From: Caryophanales bacterium UBA3375
Lineage (GTDB): Bacteria; Bacillota_I; Bacilli_A; UBA3375
DNA length: 47,114 nucleotides
Assembly (NCBI GenBank): GCA_002359095.1
Contig: DEQD01000031.1
Location: 1-47,114 of the forward strand
Direction of reading: 5' to 3'
Within the stretch, counting starts at the first letter, position 1. Every line of letters starts with the position of its first letter. A program made the translations under genes and the position numbers. The notes under the pieces are model-generated. The model did no database searches. It was given only the letters and a program-made list of their open reading frames with translations, and was not told the DNA's origin. Shown here in pieces: positions 40,416-47,114 of this stretch.

Positions 40416-41222
40416 TTAACGACTAAAAATCCTTCCTAAATCTACTATTCCTGTATGAATAAAAATATAAATTAATAAAATTAGCGATCCATACATTAAG
40501 ATATTTTCCGCTTTTTTACTAATAGGTTTTCTAAAAATAACTTCATATAATACTAATAAAATTCTACCACCATCTAACATTGGGATTGGCAATTGATTTG
40601 CCATCCCAATATTAATACTAATCATAGCAATAAAGAACAATTGACTAGCTAGTCCTGATTGTGATACACTAACAGATACATCAGCAACTCCAATAAGTCC
40701 ACTTACATTATTTAATCCTTGGGTAAAAATAGAAGCAATAGCATCAATCATTTGATTAAACATGATTCCAAAGTTTTTAAATCCAGCAACAATCCCTTCA
40801 AAAACACCTTGGTTATCAGTTATAAACATTCCGCCTTCCGGAAACATATTAGTTACACTCATAAACATAATAATGATAAAACATAATAACATGTTATTAA
40901 ATGTACCAGCAAAAAGAATGATAATTCTTTGCCACGCTGGTTTATGATCAAGTTTTTGATCATAAGGAACATCTTTATCTAACTCTTTATCAACATCTTC
41001 ACCGGCAATTTGAACAAAACCACCCATTGGGATTAAACGTAAGTTATATTCAGTTCCTGTTTTATCTACAAATAATGTTTTTACTTTTTTCCCCATCCCA
41101 ATTGAGAATTCATGACAATAAACACCAAACATTTTAGCTGTAAGTAGGTGTCCTAATTCATGAACAAAGATTACTAAACATATTGTAAATAAAAAGAATA
41201 ATAAACCTAAAAATGTTTGCAT
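40416..41222 (-). CDS. rseP: Site-2 protease RseP/RasP family, PDZ-less
   Basis: Intramembrane zinc metalloprotease. 268 aa, much shorter than RasP (about 420). First helix with zinc motif FVHELGHLLTAKMFG (about 20-34), the MGGFVQIAGED strand, and the distal ligand helix NQLPIPMLDGGRIL are intact, so it should be active. Only about 25 residues separate the second helix from the third, where relatives have a PDZ domain. It lies after dxr as is standard in Bacilli. A GC-rich 13-bp inverted repeat with one bulge (40579-40610) covers the NQLPIP motif and a perfect 10-bp one is at 40942-40965. Confidence 0.9.
   Translation of the reverse strand: MQTFLGLLFFLFTICLVIFVHELGHLLTAKMFGVYCHEFSIGMGKKVKTLFVDKTGTEYNLRLIPMGGFVQIAGEDVDKELDKDVPYDQKLDHKPAWQRIIILFAGTFNNMLLCFIIIMFMSVTNMFPEGGMFITDNQGVFEGIVAGFKNFGIMFNQMIDAIASIFTQGLNNVSGLIGVADVSVSVSQSGLASQLFFIAMISINIGMANQLPIPMLDGGRILLVLYEVIFRKPISKKAENILMYGSLILLIYIFIHTGIVDLGRIFSR
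40579..40610. repeat. 13-bp inverted repeat with one bulge inside rseP
   Basis: ATTGGGA plus TGGCAA (40579-40592, one extra T between) pair with TTGCCA plus TCCCAAT (40598-40610); loop 5 bases. Confidence 0.93.
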
Positions 41223-41223
41223 A

Positions 41224-42360
41224 TTAACTCCATTTCTCTAATACTTGTTTTCTAGTTAACTTATCGGTATTTAAAATATCATCAATACTTGGATTATTAA
41301 TTACTTGATGATTTTTAAGTGCCCAAATAACCACTTTTTCAATATCAATAAATTTAATAATCCCATCAATAAATAATTGATTAGCTACCTCTTTACTAGC
41401 ATTTAAAACTGTTGGATAAGTATCTCCTGCTTTTCCCACAGCATAAGCAATTTTAATTGCTTTAAATCTGTCTAAATCAACAGGTTTAAAACTCATCTTC
41501 TCCATTTGCATAATATCTTTTTTAACATCTAATTTAATACGGCGCGGATAAGATAGTGATAAAGCAATAGGAATACGCATATCCGGAAAACTTAATTGAG
41601 CCATAACACTTCCATCAATGTATTCTACCATTGAATGATTAATACTTTCATAATGAATCATTACTTCAATCTTATCATAATCAATATTATACAAATGATG
41701 AGCTTCAATTATTTCTAATGCTTTATTAAACATTGTAGCACTATCTATTGTAATACCTATCCCCATACTCCAATTAGGATGATTAAGTGTTTGTTCTAAT
41801 GTTACATTTTCTAATTCTTCTAAAGTTAAATCTCGAAAACTTCCACCACTGGCTGTTAAAATAATCCGATTAACATCTTCAACATTATTACCCATTAATG
41901 CTTGCATAATTGCACTATGCTCAGAATCAATTGGAATTAAATTAACACCACATTCTTTTACTAGGGACATTATTATATCACCTGCAGTTACTAGTGTTTC
42001 CTTATTAGCAAGACAGATATCCTTATTTGCCTTAATTGCCCTAATTGTTGGTTCTAAACCAACAAATCCAATTAAGGAATTAACTACAGTATCAACTTCT
42101 TTCATTACTACTAACTCTAATAAACCATCACTTCCTGATAATACTTCTTGATCTGTAATGTTTAATTTTGTAATATCTTCACGATTACTAACACAAACAT
42201 ATTTTACTTGCTTAAAGTTGGCTAAAATCTGATTAGCAACTTCAATATTACTTCCTACACTAAAAGCAACTAGATTAAATTTATCTTGATGTTGATATAA
42301 TACATCTAGAGTTTGTGTTCCAATAGAACCACTTGCTCCTAACAAACATATATTCTTCAT
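41224..42360 (-). CDS. dxr: 1-deoxy-D-xylulose-5-phosphate reductoisomerase
   Basis: Second enzyme of the MEP isoprenoid pathway. 378 aa from ATG at 42360, chosen for the AGGAG just upstream; the longer frame is in another gene. NADPH loop LLGASGSIGTQTLDV, metal and substrate site PIDSEHSAI, then LTASGGSFRD and HPNWSMG. It supplies precursors for undecaprenyl phosphate made by uppS in the same operon. Inverted repeats at 41445-41462 and 41461-41490 abut. Confidence 0.97.
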   Translation of the reverse strand: MKNICLLGASGSIGTQTLDVLYQHQDKFNLVAFSVGSNIEVANQILANFKQVKYVCVSNREDITKLNITDQEVLSGSDGLLELVVMKEVDTVVNSLIGFVGLEPTIRAIKANKDICLANKETLVTAGDIIMSLVKECGVNLIPIDSEHSAIMQALMGNNVEDVNRIILTASGGSFRDLTLEELENVTLEQTLNHPNWSMGIGITIDSATMFNKALEIIEAHHLYNIDYDKIEVMIHYESINHSMVEYIDGSVMAQLSFPDMRIPIALSLSYPRRIKLDVKKDIMQMEKMSFKPVDLDRFKAIKIAYAVGKAGDTYPTVLNASKEVANQLFIDGIIKFIDIEKVVIWALKNHQVINNPSIDDILNTDKLTRKQVLEKWS

Positions 42361-42368
42361 TACTACTC

Positions 42369-42998
42369 CTAAATCAAGAACAATAACGCTAGAACAATCA
42401 TCGTAATAATCCATGAATCAACACGATCGATGATTCCTCCCTGCTCTCCTAATAAGTTTGATGTATCTTTGATTCCAACCCTTCTTTTCATCAATGATTC
42501 ATATAGATCACCAATAATCCCACAAATACATACAACCAAAATGACAAAAATTCCTGGAATATGTAATTGGTTTGTTGATAAGATTGATAAAAATTGATTA
42601 TTAGCAAAATAGTTAATAGTTAGGAATAATCCATATGTACCAATAATTCCATAGACAATACCTTCAATTGTCTTATTTGGTGAGATTTTAGAAAAATGTG
42701 TTTTCCCAAATAACTTACCCAATAAATAAGCAAAACTATCATTAAATACCACTAACAAAATAGCTACAAATACAATCAGTGGATTAAGGTTATATAATAA
42801 GAAACAACTAGCTAATCCTAATGTGAAAACAATTAAATATATTAAAGTATCATATTTTTTATTTTTAAAAAATAATGAAATTAATTCATAAGTACCAACC
42901 ACATAAATTAATCCTAATAAAAAAGGAAAAAAATTATAATAAAAAGATAGAATAAATACTATTAATAATAATACTCCGATTATTGTTCGTTTTACCAT
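42369..42998 (-). CDS. cdsA: Phosphatidate cytidylyltransferase CdsA
   Basis: Makes CDP-diacylglycerol for phospholipid synthesis. 209 aa from ATG at 42998 (AGGAG upstream), shorter than usual (about 260), with six or so helices. The signature region reads KRRVGIKDTSNLLGEQGGI then IDRVDSW: the family pattern normally has a His where Gln stands here (usual L-P-G-H-G-G). The codon is CAG. The acidic residues thought to bind magnesium are kept. Third gene of the uppS-cdsA-dxr-rseP cluster. Confidence 0.92.
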   Translation of the reverse strand: MVKRTIIGVLLLIVFILSFYYNFFPFLLGLIYVVGTYELISLFFKNKKYDTLIYLIVFTLGLASCFLLYNLNPLIVFVAILLVVFNDSFAYLLGKLFGKTHFSKISPNKTIEGIVYGIIGTYGLFLTINYFANNQFLSILSTNQLHIPGIFVILVVCICGIIGDLYESLMKRRVGIKDTSNLLGEQGGIIDRVDSWIITMIVLALLFLI

Positions 42999-43005
42999 AA
43001 TTCTC

Positions 43006-43686
43006 CTATCTTCCCCCAAAACGGCGATCACGTCCATTATAGATATCAATACATTTTAAAAATTCTTCACGACTAAAATCCGGCCACAGACAATCAGTAA
43101 AGACAAATTCAGCATATGCTATTTGCCACAACAAGAAGTTAGATACGCGTTGTTCACCGCTAGTTCTGATCAATAAATCCACCGGAGGTTGTTCTTTTGT
43201 ATATAAATAACTAGTAATTGTTTGTTCATCAACTTCTTTGATGCCCTCACTAATAATTTGATTAACTGCTTCAACTATTTCTAGATGACTTCCGTAGTTA
43301 AATGCTATATTTACTACTAAACTATTACAATGACTAGTCTCGATCATAAACTTATCAAAAATATCTAAGATATCTTGTGGTACATTTTTGCGAGAACCAA
43401 TAAAGTTAAAACGAATATCATTATCAATAAATTCCTGACGTTTTAGTTTATAAAATTTCTTAATTAAACCAAGTAAATGGTCTACTTCTTTTTTATCTCT
43501 TTTCCAATTTTCAGTACTAAAAGCATAAAAAGTTAGAAACTTAATCTCTAACTCCTTAGCAGTTCGAATCGTTTCATCAATACGATCCATACCCTTGTTA
43601 TGTCCAAAACTAACCGGCATTAATCTTTTTTTTGCCCAACGCCCATTACCATCACAGATAATAGCTACATGTTCTAAATTTTTCAT
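43006..43686 (-). CDS. uppS: Undecaprenyl diphosphate synthase
   Basis: cis-Prenyltransferase producing the C55 carrier for wall polymers. 226 aa. Conserved blocks: ICDGNGRWAKKR (catalytic Asp), FGHNKGMD, TFYAFSTENWKR and RTSGEQRVSNFLLWQ. The start ATG 43686 follows the frr stop by two bases. Normal for the cluster. Confidence 0.97.
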   Translation of the reverse strand: MKNLEHVAIICDGNGRWAKKRLMPVSFGHNKGMDRIDETIRTAKELEIKFLTFYAFSTENWKRDKKEVDHLLGLIKKFYKLKRQEFIDNDIRFNFIGSRKNVPQDILDIFDKFMIETSHCNSLVVNIAFNYGSHLEIVEAVNQIISEGIKEVDEQTITSYLYTKEQPPVDLLIRTSGEQRVSNFLLWQIAYAEFVFTDCLWPDFSREEFLKCIDIYNGRDRRFGGR

Positions 43687-43688
43687 AA

Positions 43689-44234
43689 TTAAATAGTTAA
43701 TACTTCTTGTTCTTTATTTTTTACAATCTCATCGATTTGTTTGTTACATTCATCAGTTAATGCTTGAATTTTATTTTCAGCACCTTTAACTAAATCTTCA
43801 GTCAACTCATCATCTTTTTTAACACGATCCATGTTATCACGACGAACGTTACGTACTTTAATTTTTGCATTTTCTCCAACTGCTTTTACTTCTTTAGCAA
43901 TTTCTTTACGTGTTTCTTCAGTTAGACCTGGTACTGCAATACGAATGTTTTCTCCATCATTAATTGGATTTAAACCTAAATCAGCTTTAATAATCCCATG
44001 TTCAATTGCTTCCATTAAATTTGGATCAAATGGTTTTACTAAAATTTGTTGTGCATCTGGTGTTGTAATTAACGCTACTTGGTTAATTGGTGTTTCTTGA
44101 TCATAAGCATCAACAACTACTCCATCTAACATACTTACTTGTGCACGTCCAGTTCTAACTTTTTGTAAATCAGATTTTAAAATTTCAATCACTTTATCCA
44201 TTTGTTCTTTTGTTTGATCTAAATGTTTTTGCAT
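43689..44234 (-). CDS. frr: Ribosome recycling factor
   Basis: tRNA-shaped protein that splits post-termination ribosomes with EF-G. 181 aa, three-helix bundle plus head; KVRTGRAQVSMLDGVVVD and GENIRIAVPGLTEETRKE are characteristic. AAGGAG upstream. Eight bases after pyrH, as in most bacteria. Confidence 0.98.
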   Translation of the reverse strand: MQKHLDQTKEQMDKVIEILKSDLQKVRTGRAQVSMLDGVVVDAYDQETPINQVALITTPDAQQILVKPFDPNLMEAIEHGIIKADLGLNPINDGENIRIAVPGLTEETRKEIAKEVKAVGENAKIKVRNVRRDNMDRVKKDDELTEDLVKGAENKIQALTDECNKQIDEIVKNKEQEVLTI

Positions 44235-44242
44235 AATTCTCC

Positions 44243-44947
44243 TTAATTAGTTATTATTGTCCCAATATCTTCACCATCTCCTGCTTTAAAGATATTACCA
44301 CTTTCATTCATATTAAATACTACTACTTTTAAATCATTTTCTTGAGCCATTGTTGATGCTGTTAAATCCATAACTCTTAATTGTTGTTCTAAAATTTGTT
44401 GATAAGTTAATTTATCAAATTTAGTAGCATCACTATTAGTGCTAGGATCTTTATCATATACCCCATCAACACCATTTTTAGCCATTAAAACTACATCACA
44501 ATCTAATTCTGCTGCTTTAATCATTGCATTAGTATCAGTTGAGAAGTAAGGCATACCAGTACCACCTGCTAAAAAGACCACACGTTCTTTTTCCATGTGT
44601 CTGATTGCTTTTCTTCTAATATATGGTTCTGCTACTTGATTAACTAATAAACTTGTTTGTACACGAGAATCGACACCTAATTGTTCTAAACCATCTTGCA
44701 TAGCTATACTATTCATAATAGTAACTAACATTCCCATGTAATCAGCTTGTGAACGATCCATTCCTAGTTTAGCCCCTTCTTCTCCACGCCAAATGTTACC
44801 TCCACCGATAACTACCGCTACTTGGTGATTGTGAGCGACTAATTGTTTGATTTCCTCAGAAATACTTTTAACAATTTTAGGATCAATTCCAAATCCTTTT
44901 TCTCCAGCAAGAGCTTCTCCAGATAATTTTAATAAAATTCGTGACAT
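44243..44947 (-). CDS. pyrH: UMP kinase
   Basis: Phosphorylates UMP to UDP in pyrimidine synthesis, hexameric amino acid kinase fold. 234 aa: RILLKLSGEALAGEKGFGID, VVIGGGNIWRG and VFLAGGTGMPYFSTD are characteristic. AGGGAGAG upstream. A hairpin in the tsf-pyrH gap may lower its transcription relative to tsf. Confidence 0.98.
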   Translation of the reverse strand: MSRILLKLSGEALAGEKGFGIDPKIVKSISEEIKQLVAHNHQVAVVIGGGNIWRGEEGAKLGMDRSQADYMGMLVTIMNSIAMQDGLEQLGVDSRVQTSLLVNQVAEPYIRRKAIRHMEKERVVFLAGGTGMPYFSTDTNAMIKAAELDCDVVLMAKNGVDGVYDKDPSTNSDATKFDKLTYQQILEQQLRVMDLTASTMAQENDLKVVVFNMNESGNIFKAGDGEDIGTIITN

Positions 44948-44974
44948 GCACTCTCCCTAAAATTTATTTTAAAT

Positions 44975-44998
44975 AAGGAATACATTTTTGTATTCCTT
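44975..44998 (-). terminator. Hairpin in the tsf-pyrH gap (possible attenuating terminator)
   Basis: Perfect 10-bp arms AAGGAATACA and TGTATTCCTT with a TTTT loop. On the minus strand the following tract is AT-rich but not a pure T run, so it may reduce rather than stop read-through. Confidence 0.6.
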
Positions 44999-45006
44999 TT
45001 ACCTAA

Positions 45007-45879
45007 TTAATTATTTAATTGAGCAGCTACTTCATCAGCGAAGTTAACCTCTTCTTTTTCAATACCTTCACCAACTTCGTAACGAGCATAACTAACAATT
45101 TCTAATCCATTATCACTTAAAACTTGTGATACAGTAAAATCTGGATTAACTACGAATTGTTGATCTAATAAACAAATTTCTTTTTTAAATTTAGCAATAC
45201 GACCTTTAACCATGTTTTCAACAATGTTAGCTGGTTTTCCTTCGTTTAATGCTTCTTTAGTTAAAACTTCTTCTTCGTGTTTTAATACTTCAGGATCAAT
45301 TTGCGTTTCATCTAAGTAACGAGGGTTAGTTGCAGCAATGTGCATAGCTACTTGATTAGCAACTTCATTGTTACTTCCTTTAACTACCTCAATAACTCCA
45401 ATACGTCCTCCCATGTGAGAGTAACTTACGAATTCTTGATCATCTGTTTTTTCTAAAATTTCAAAACGACGAAGTGTAATTTTTTCACCAATTGTTGCAG
45501 TCGCATTAATGATTACATCATTAATAGTTTCCCCATCAACGCTCACGTTTAATGCTTCATCAACAGTTTTAACCCCTGAGTTTAAAATTGCAACAGCAAT
45601 TTTATCTAAAATTTCTAAGAATTGTTCATTTTTAGCAACAAAGTCAGTTTCACTGTTTAATTCTAATAAAATTGCTTTGTTTCCTTCAACATAAATTTTA
45701 GTTAAACCTTCAGCAGCAACACGGTCTCCCTTTTTAGCTGCTTTAGCAATCCCGTTTTCACGTAACCAATCGATTGCTTTATCGATATTGTTTTCACACG
45801 CTTCTAGTGCTTTTTTACAATCCATCATTCCTGCACCAGTACGTTCTCTTAAATCTTTTACTAATTGAGCAACAGACAT
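45007..45879 (-). CDS. tsf: Elongation factor Ts
   Basis: Nucleotide exchange factor for EF-Tu. 290 aa: N-terminal UBA-like domain with RERTGAGMMDCKKALEAC, core with AAEGLTKIYVEGNKAILLELNSETDFVAKN written in outline (LNSETDFVAKN), and VAMHIAATNPRYL. ATAGGAGAT upstream. Follows rpsB by 11 bases. Confidence 0.98.
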   Translation of the reverse strand: MSVAQLVKDLRERTGAGMMDCKKALEACENNIDKAIDWLRENGIAKAAKKGDRVAAEGLTKIYVEGNKAILLELNSETDFVAKNEQFLEILDKIAVAILNSGVKTVDEALNVSVDGETINDVIINATATIGEKITLRRFEILEKTDDQEFVSYSHMGGRIGVIEVVKGSNNEVANQVAMHIAATNPRYLDETQIDPEVLKHEEEVLTKEALNEGKPANIVENMVKGRIAKFKKEICLLDQQFVVNPDFTVSQVLSDNGLEIVSYARYEVGEGIEKEEVNFADEVAAQLNN

Positions 45880-45890
45880 TTTATCTCCTA

Positions 45891-46568
45891 TTATTTATTT
45901 TTTGTAGCTAAAATAACATCAGCCATTTTGTTAAGTACTAATTCGATTGCTTTAATCGCATCATCGTTAGCTGGAATAAAGTAATCAAAGTCATTTGGAT
46001 CTGAGTTAGTATCTGCCATACCATAAACTTTAATTCCTAATTTTCTAGCTTCTTTAATTGCATTTTTTTCGTTTTCACTATCGATAACGAAAATTGCACG
46101 AGGTAAACGGTTCATATTACGAATACCACCTAAGAAACGATTTAATTTATCCATTTCTTTTTGCATTTCTGCTTGTTCTTTTTTAGGATAAACATTAATA
46201 TCTCCACTTTCAAATAAAGCTTCTAACTCTTTTAAACGATCAACACGTTTTTTGATTGTTTTTAAGTTAGTTAATGTTCCCCCTAACCAACGGTTATCTA
46301 CGTATGGTTGGTTTGTTTTAATCCCTACTTGTTTAACTAATTCACTTGCTTGTTTTTTAGTTCCTACAAATAAAATATCACCTTCACTAGCAGCTTTAGC
46401 TACTAAATCTTCTAATCTTTGAGACATTTCAGAAGATTTTTTTAAATCAATGATATGAATTCCTTTTCTTTCTGTAAAAATATATTCACGCATTTTTGGA
46501 TTCCATTTTCTTTTAGGATGTCCAAAATGTGCACCTGATTCTACTAATTCTTTTGTACTAATTGCCAT
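45891..46568 (-). CDS. rpsB: 30S ribosomal protein S2
   Basis: Binds the 30S head-body hinge, needed for S1/bS21-type functions. 225 aa, slightly short. Signature blocks SGAHFGHPKRKWNPKM, GTLTNLKTIKKR and VIDSENEKNAIKEARKLGI. GAAAGGAATA upstream. It heads the long operon and has a leader of about 100 bases. Confidence 0.98.
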   Translation of the reverse strand: MAISTKELVESGAHFGHPKRKWNPKMREYIFTERKGIHIIDLKKSSEMSQRLEDLVAKAASEGDILFVGTKKQASELVKQVGIKTNQPYVDNRWLGGTLTNLKTIKKRVDRLKELEALFESGDINVYPKKEQAEMQKEMDKLNRFLGGIRNMNRLPRAIFVIDSENEKNAIKEARKLGIKVYGMADTNSDPNDFDYFIPANDDAIKAIELVLNKMADVILATKNK

Positions 46569-46683
46569 ATTATTCCTTTCGTTAATACACCTGCTTTTAA
46601 CATATAGACCACTTAATTAAGCACTAGGCACTATATATCTGGCATAAGCATGTTTTTATCATTGTGCTATGTATATTTTAGCA
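46569..46683 (-). promoter_or_regulatory. Promoter and structured leader of rpsB
   Basis: Extended -10 TGCTAAAAT (46675-46683). The leader of about 100 bases can form ATATAG/CTATAT (46602-46607 with 46631-46636) enclosing a CTTAATTAAG palindrome, and the purine-rich GTGCCTAGTGC. It is a plausible site for S2 feedback, but I do not recognise a named leader motif. Confidence 0.5.
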
Positions 46684-46707
46684 TAAATTCTTGCTTTTTT
46701 GCTTATT

Positions 46708-46738
46708 TTAACAATTAATAATTTATATATGTTATAAT
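46708..46738 (+). promoter_or_regulatory. Promoter of the tRNA-Trp/tRNA-Leu pair
   Basis: TTAACA (46708-46713), 19-base spacer ending TGT, TATAAT (46733-46738): a perfect extended -10. It diverges from the rpsB promoter. Confidence 0.75.
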
Positions 46739-46755
46739 AATACTGTTAAATTAAT

Positions 46756-46829
46756 AGGGACTTAGTTAAACGGTATAATCACGGTCTCCAAAACCGTTGT
46801 TACGGGTTCGATTCCTGTAGTCCCTGCCA
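46756..46829 (+). tRNA. trnW: tRNA-Trp (anticodon CCA)
   Basis: Full cloverleaf: acceptor AGGGACT/AGTCCCT, D stem GTTA/TAAT, anticodon stem ACGGT/ACCGT with loop CTCCAAA (anticodon 46788-46790), T stem ACGGG/CCTGT with loop TTCGATT, discriminator G and encoded CCA. Anticodon CCA reads UGG only, consistent with TGA being a stop. Confidence 0.97.
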
Positions 46830-46836
46830 GATAAAT

Positions 46837-46921
46837 GCGGATGTGGTGGAATTGGCAGACACGCTAGACTTAGGATCTAGTGCCTCACGGCGTATGGGTT
46901 CGACTCCCTTCATCCGTACCA
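46837..46921 (+). tRNA. trnL: tRNA-Leu (anticodon TAG)
   Basis: Class II tRNA of 85 bases with a long variable arm. Acceptor GCGGATG/CATCCGT, anticodon stem CTAGA/TCTAG with loop CTTAGGA (anticodon TAG at 46871-46873, reads CUN), T loop TTCGACT, discriminator A and encoded CCA. Confidence 0.97.
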
Positions 46922-46934
46922 TTTTAAAATAAAA

Positions 46935-46966
46935 AAGGATTTAGTTTAAACTAAATCCTTATTTTT
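46935..46966. terminator. Bidirectional terminator after the tRNAs
   Basis: Perfect 26-base palindrome of AAGGATTTAGTTT and complement (46935-46960), T tract on both strands. It ends the tRNA transcript and the converging partial gene. Confidence 0.9.
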
Positions 46967-46968
46967 AA

Positions 46969-47114
46969 TTAAAACGGTTTTGGTTCTTGATTGTTGTTAT
47001 TAGTTTCAACTTGTGGTGTTTGTTGCACTTGTTGATTAAATGTATTATTATTTTCTACATTTGGTTGATTAACTGTTGGATTTACATTACTTACTTGCAT
47101 TCCATTACCATTAA
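46969..47114 (-). CDS. C-terminal end of an Asn/Gln-rich protein (partial; SSB-like tail?)
   Basis: 48 codons, entering from the right edge and ending TAA at 46969. The segment is low complexity, with many Asn, Gln, Pro, Thr and Val, and ends NNNNQEPKPF. A disordered tail closing in Pro-Phe recalls single-stranded DNA-binding protein, but the acidic residues expected before Pro-Phe are mostly missing. The rest of the gene is outside the window, so the product cannot be named with confidence. Confidence 0.45.
   Translation of the reverse strand, partial: NGNGMQVSNVNPTVNQPNVENNNTFNQQVQQTPQVETNNNNQEPKPF

Noticed and set aside
1..47114. CRISPR arrays, insertion sequences, integrases or attachment sites
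   Set aside because: No regularly spaced direct repeats, no transposase or integrase frames, and gene orders are chromosomal.

Overview
This AT-rich window (about 30% G+C by eye) looks like the chromosome of a wall-forming member of the Bacillota, class Bacilli, probably near Erysipelotrichales or a related uncultured clade. The reasons are Gram-positive gene orders (rpsB-tsf-pyrH-frr-uppS-cdsA-dxr-rseP, cdaA-cdaR-glmM, divIC-tilS-hpt-ftsH, rpsL-rpsG-fusA-tuf), strong AAGGAG ribosome binding sites, extended -10 promoters (TGnTATAAT or TGnTAAAAT), peptidoglycan genes, and TGA used as a stop (end of the MFS gene at 19581), which excludes the Mycoplasma code. The assignment is an inference; no 16S gene is present. 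I see no mobile element, CRISPR array, prophage or origin.

Almost everything lies on the minus strand, so operons read right to left. From the right edge: the C-terminal end of an Asn/Gln-rich protein; tRNA-Trp and tRNA-Leu on the plus strand; a long translation, phospholipid and isoprenoid operon (rpsB to rseP) running on into an esterase, a membrane protein and a DUF2752 protein; rmlD, a glycosyltransferase, a small RelE-like protein and rlmD; a class A penicillin-binding protein; yitT-yidD on the plus strand; a decayed phnA; the str operon; a divIC-tilS-hpt-ftsH-tsaE operon that continues through a transporter, a Smr protein and a zinc-protease-like protein to yigZ; the c-di-AMP operon cdaA-cdaR-glmM; crr-unknown-nrdIEF-murD-murG; rplK-rplA; a lone degenerate P-loop protein; rpmB on the plus strand; unknown-prepilin peptidase-radC; and mreC-mreD-acpP-potABC at the left edge. 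Together these supply translation, dNTPs, lipid II, cell shape, c-di-AMP signalling and polyamine uptake.

The most unusual signal is not a gene. Many ordinary protein-coding genes contain long, nearly perfect inverted repeats, each with its own sequence, able to fold as hairpins of 12 to 20 bp: a 17-bp perfect repeat in a glycosyltransferase, 15 bp in radC, 14 bp in tsaE and in yigZ, 13 bp in cdaR and in tilS, 20 bp with one bulge in mreD, 20 positions with one G-T in murG. They concentrate in fast-evolving genes and were not seen in nrdE, tuf, fusA or the ribosomal protein genes. A rough hand estimate (30% G+C, independent bases, loops 3-20 nt) predicts about 0.3 perfect repeats of 12 bp or more in 47 kb, whereas about nine were found. 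Whether this comes from template-switch mutation or from selection on mRNA structure is open.

Second, mreC and divIC, both cell-envelope morphogenesis genes, each carry a perfect TGnTATAAT element ending exactly six bases before the ATG, which predicts leaderless mRNAs in a genome that otherwise uses strong Shine-Dalgarno sites. Other oddities are a site-2 protease without a PDZ domain, a CdsA with His-to-Gln in its signature, an orphan toxin-like protein, and the absence of mreB between radC and mreC.
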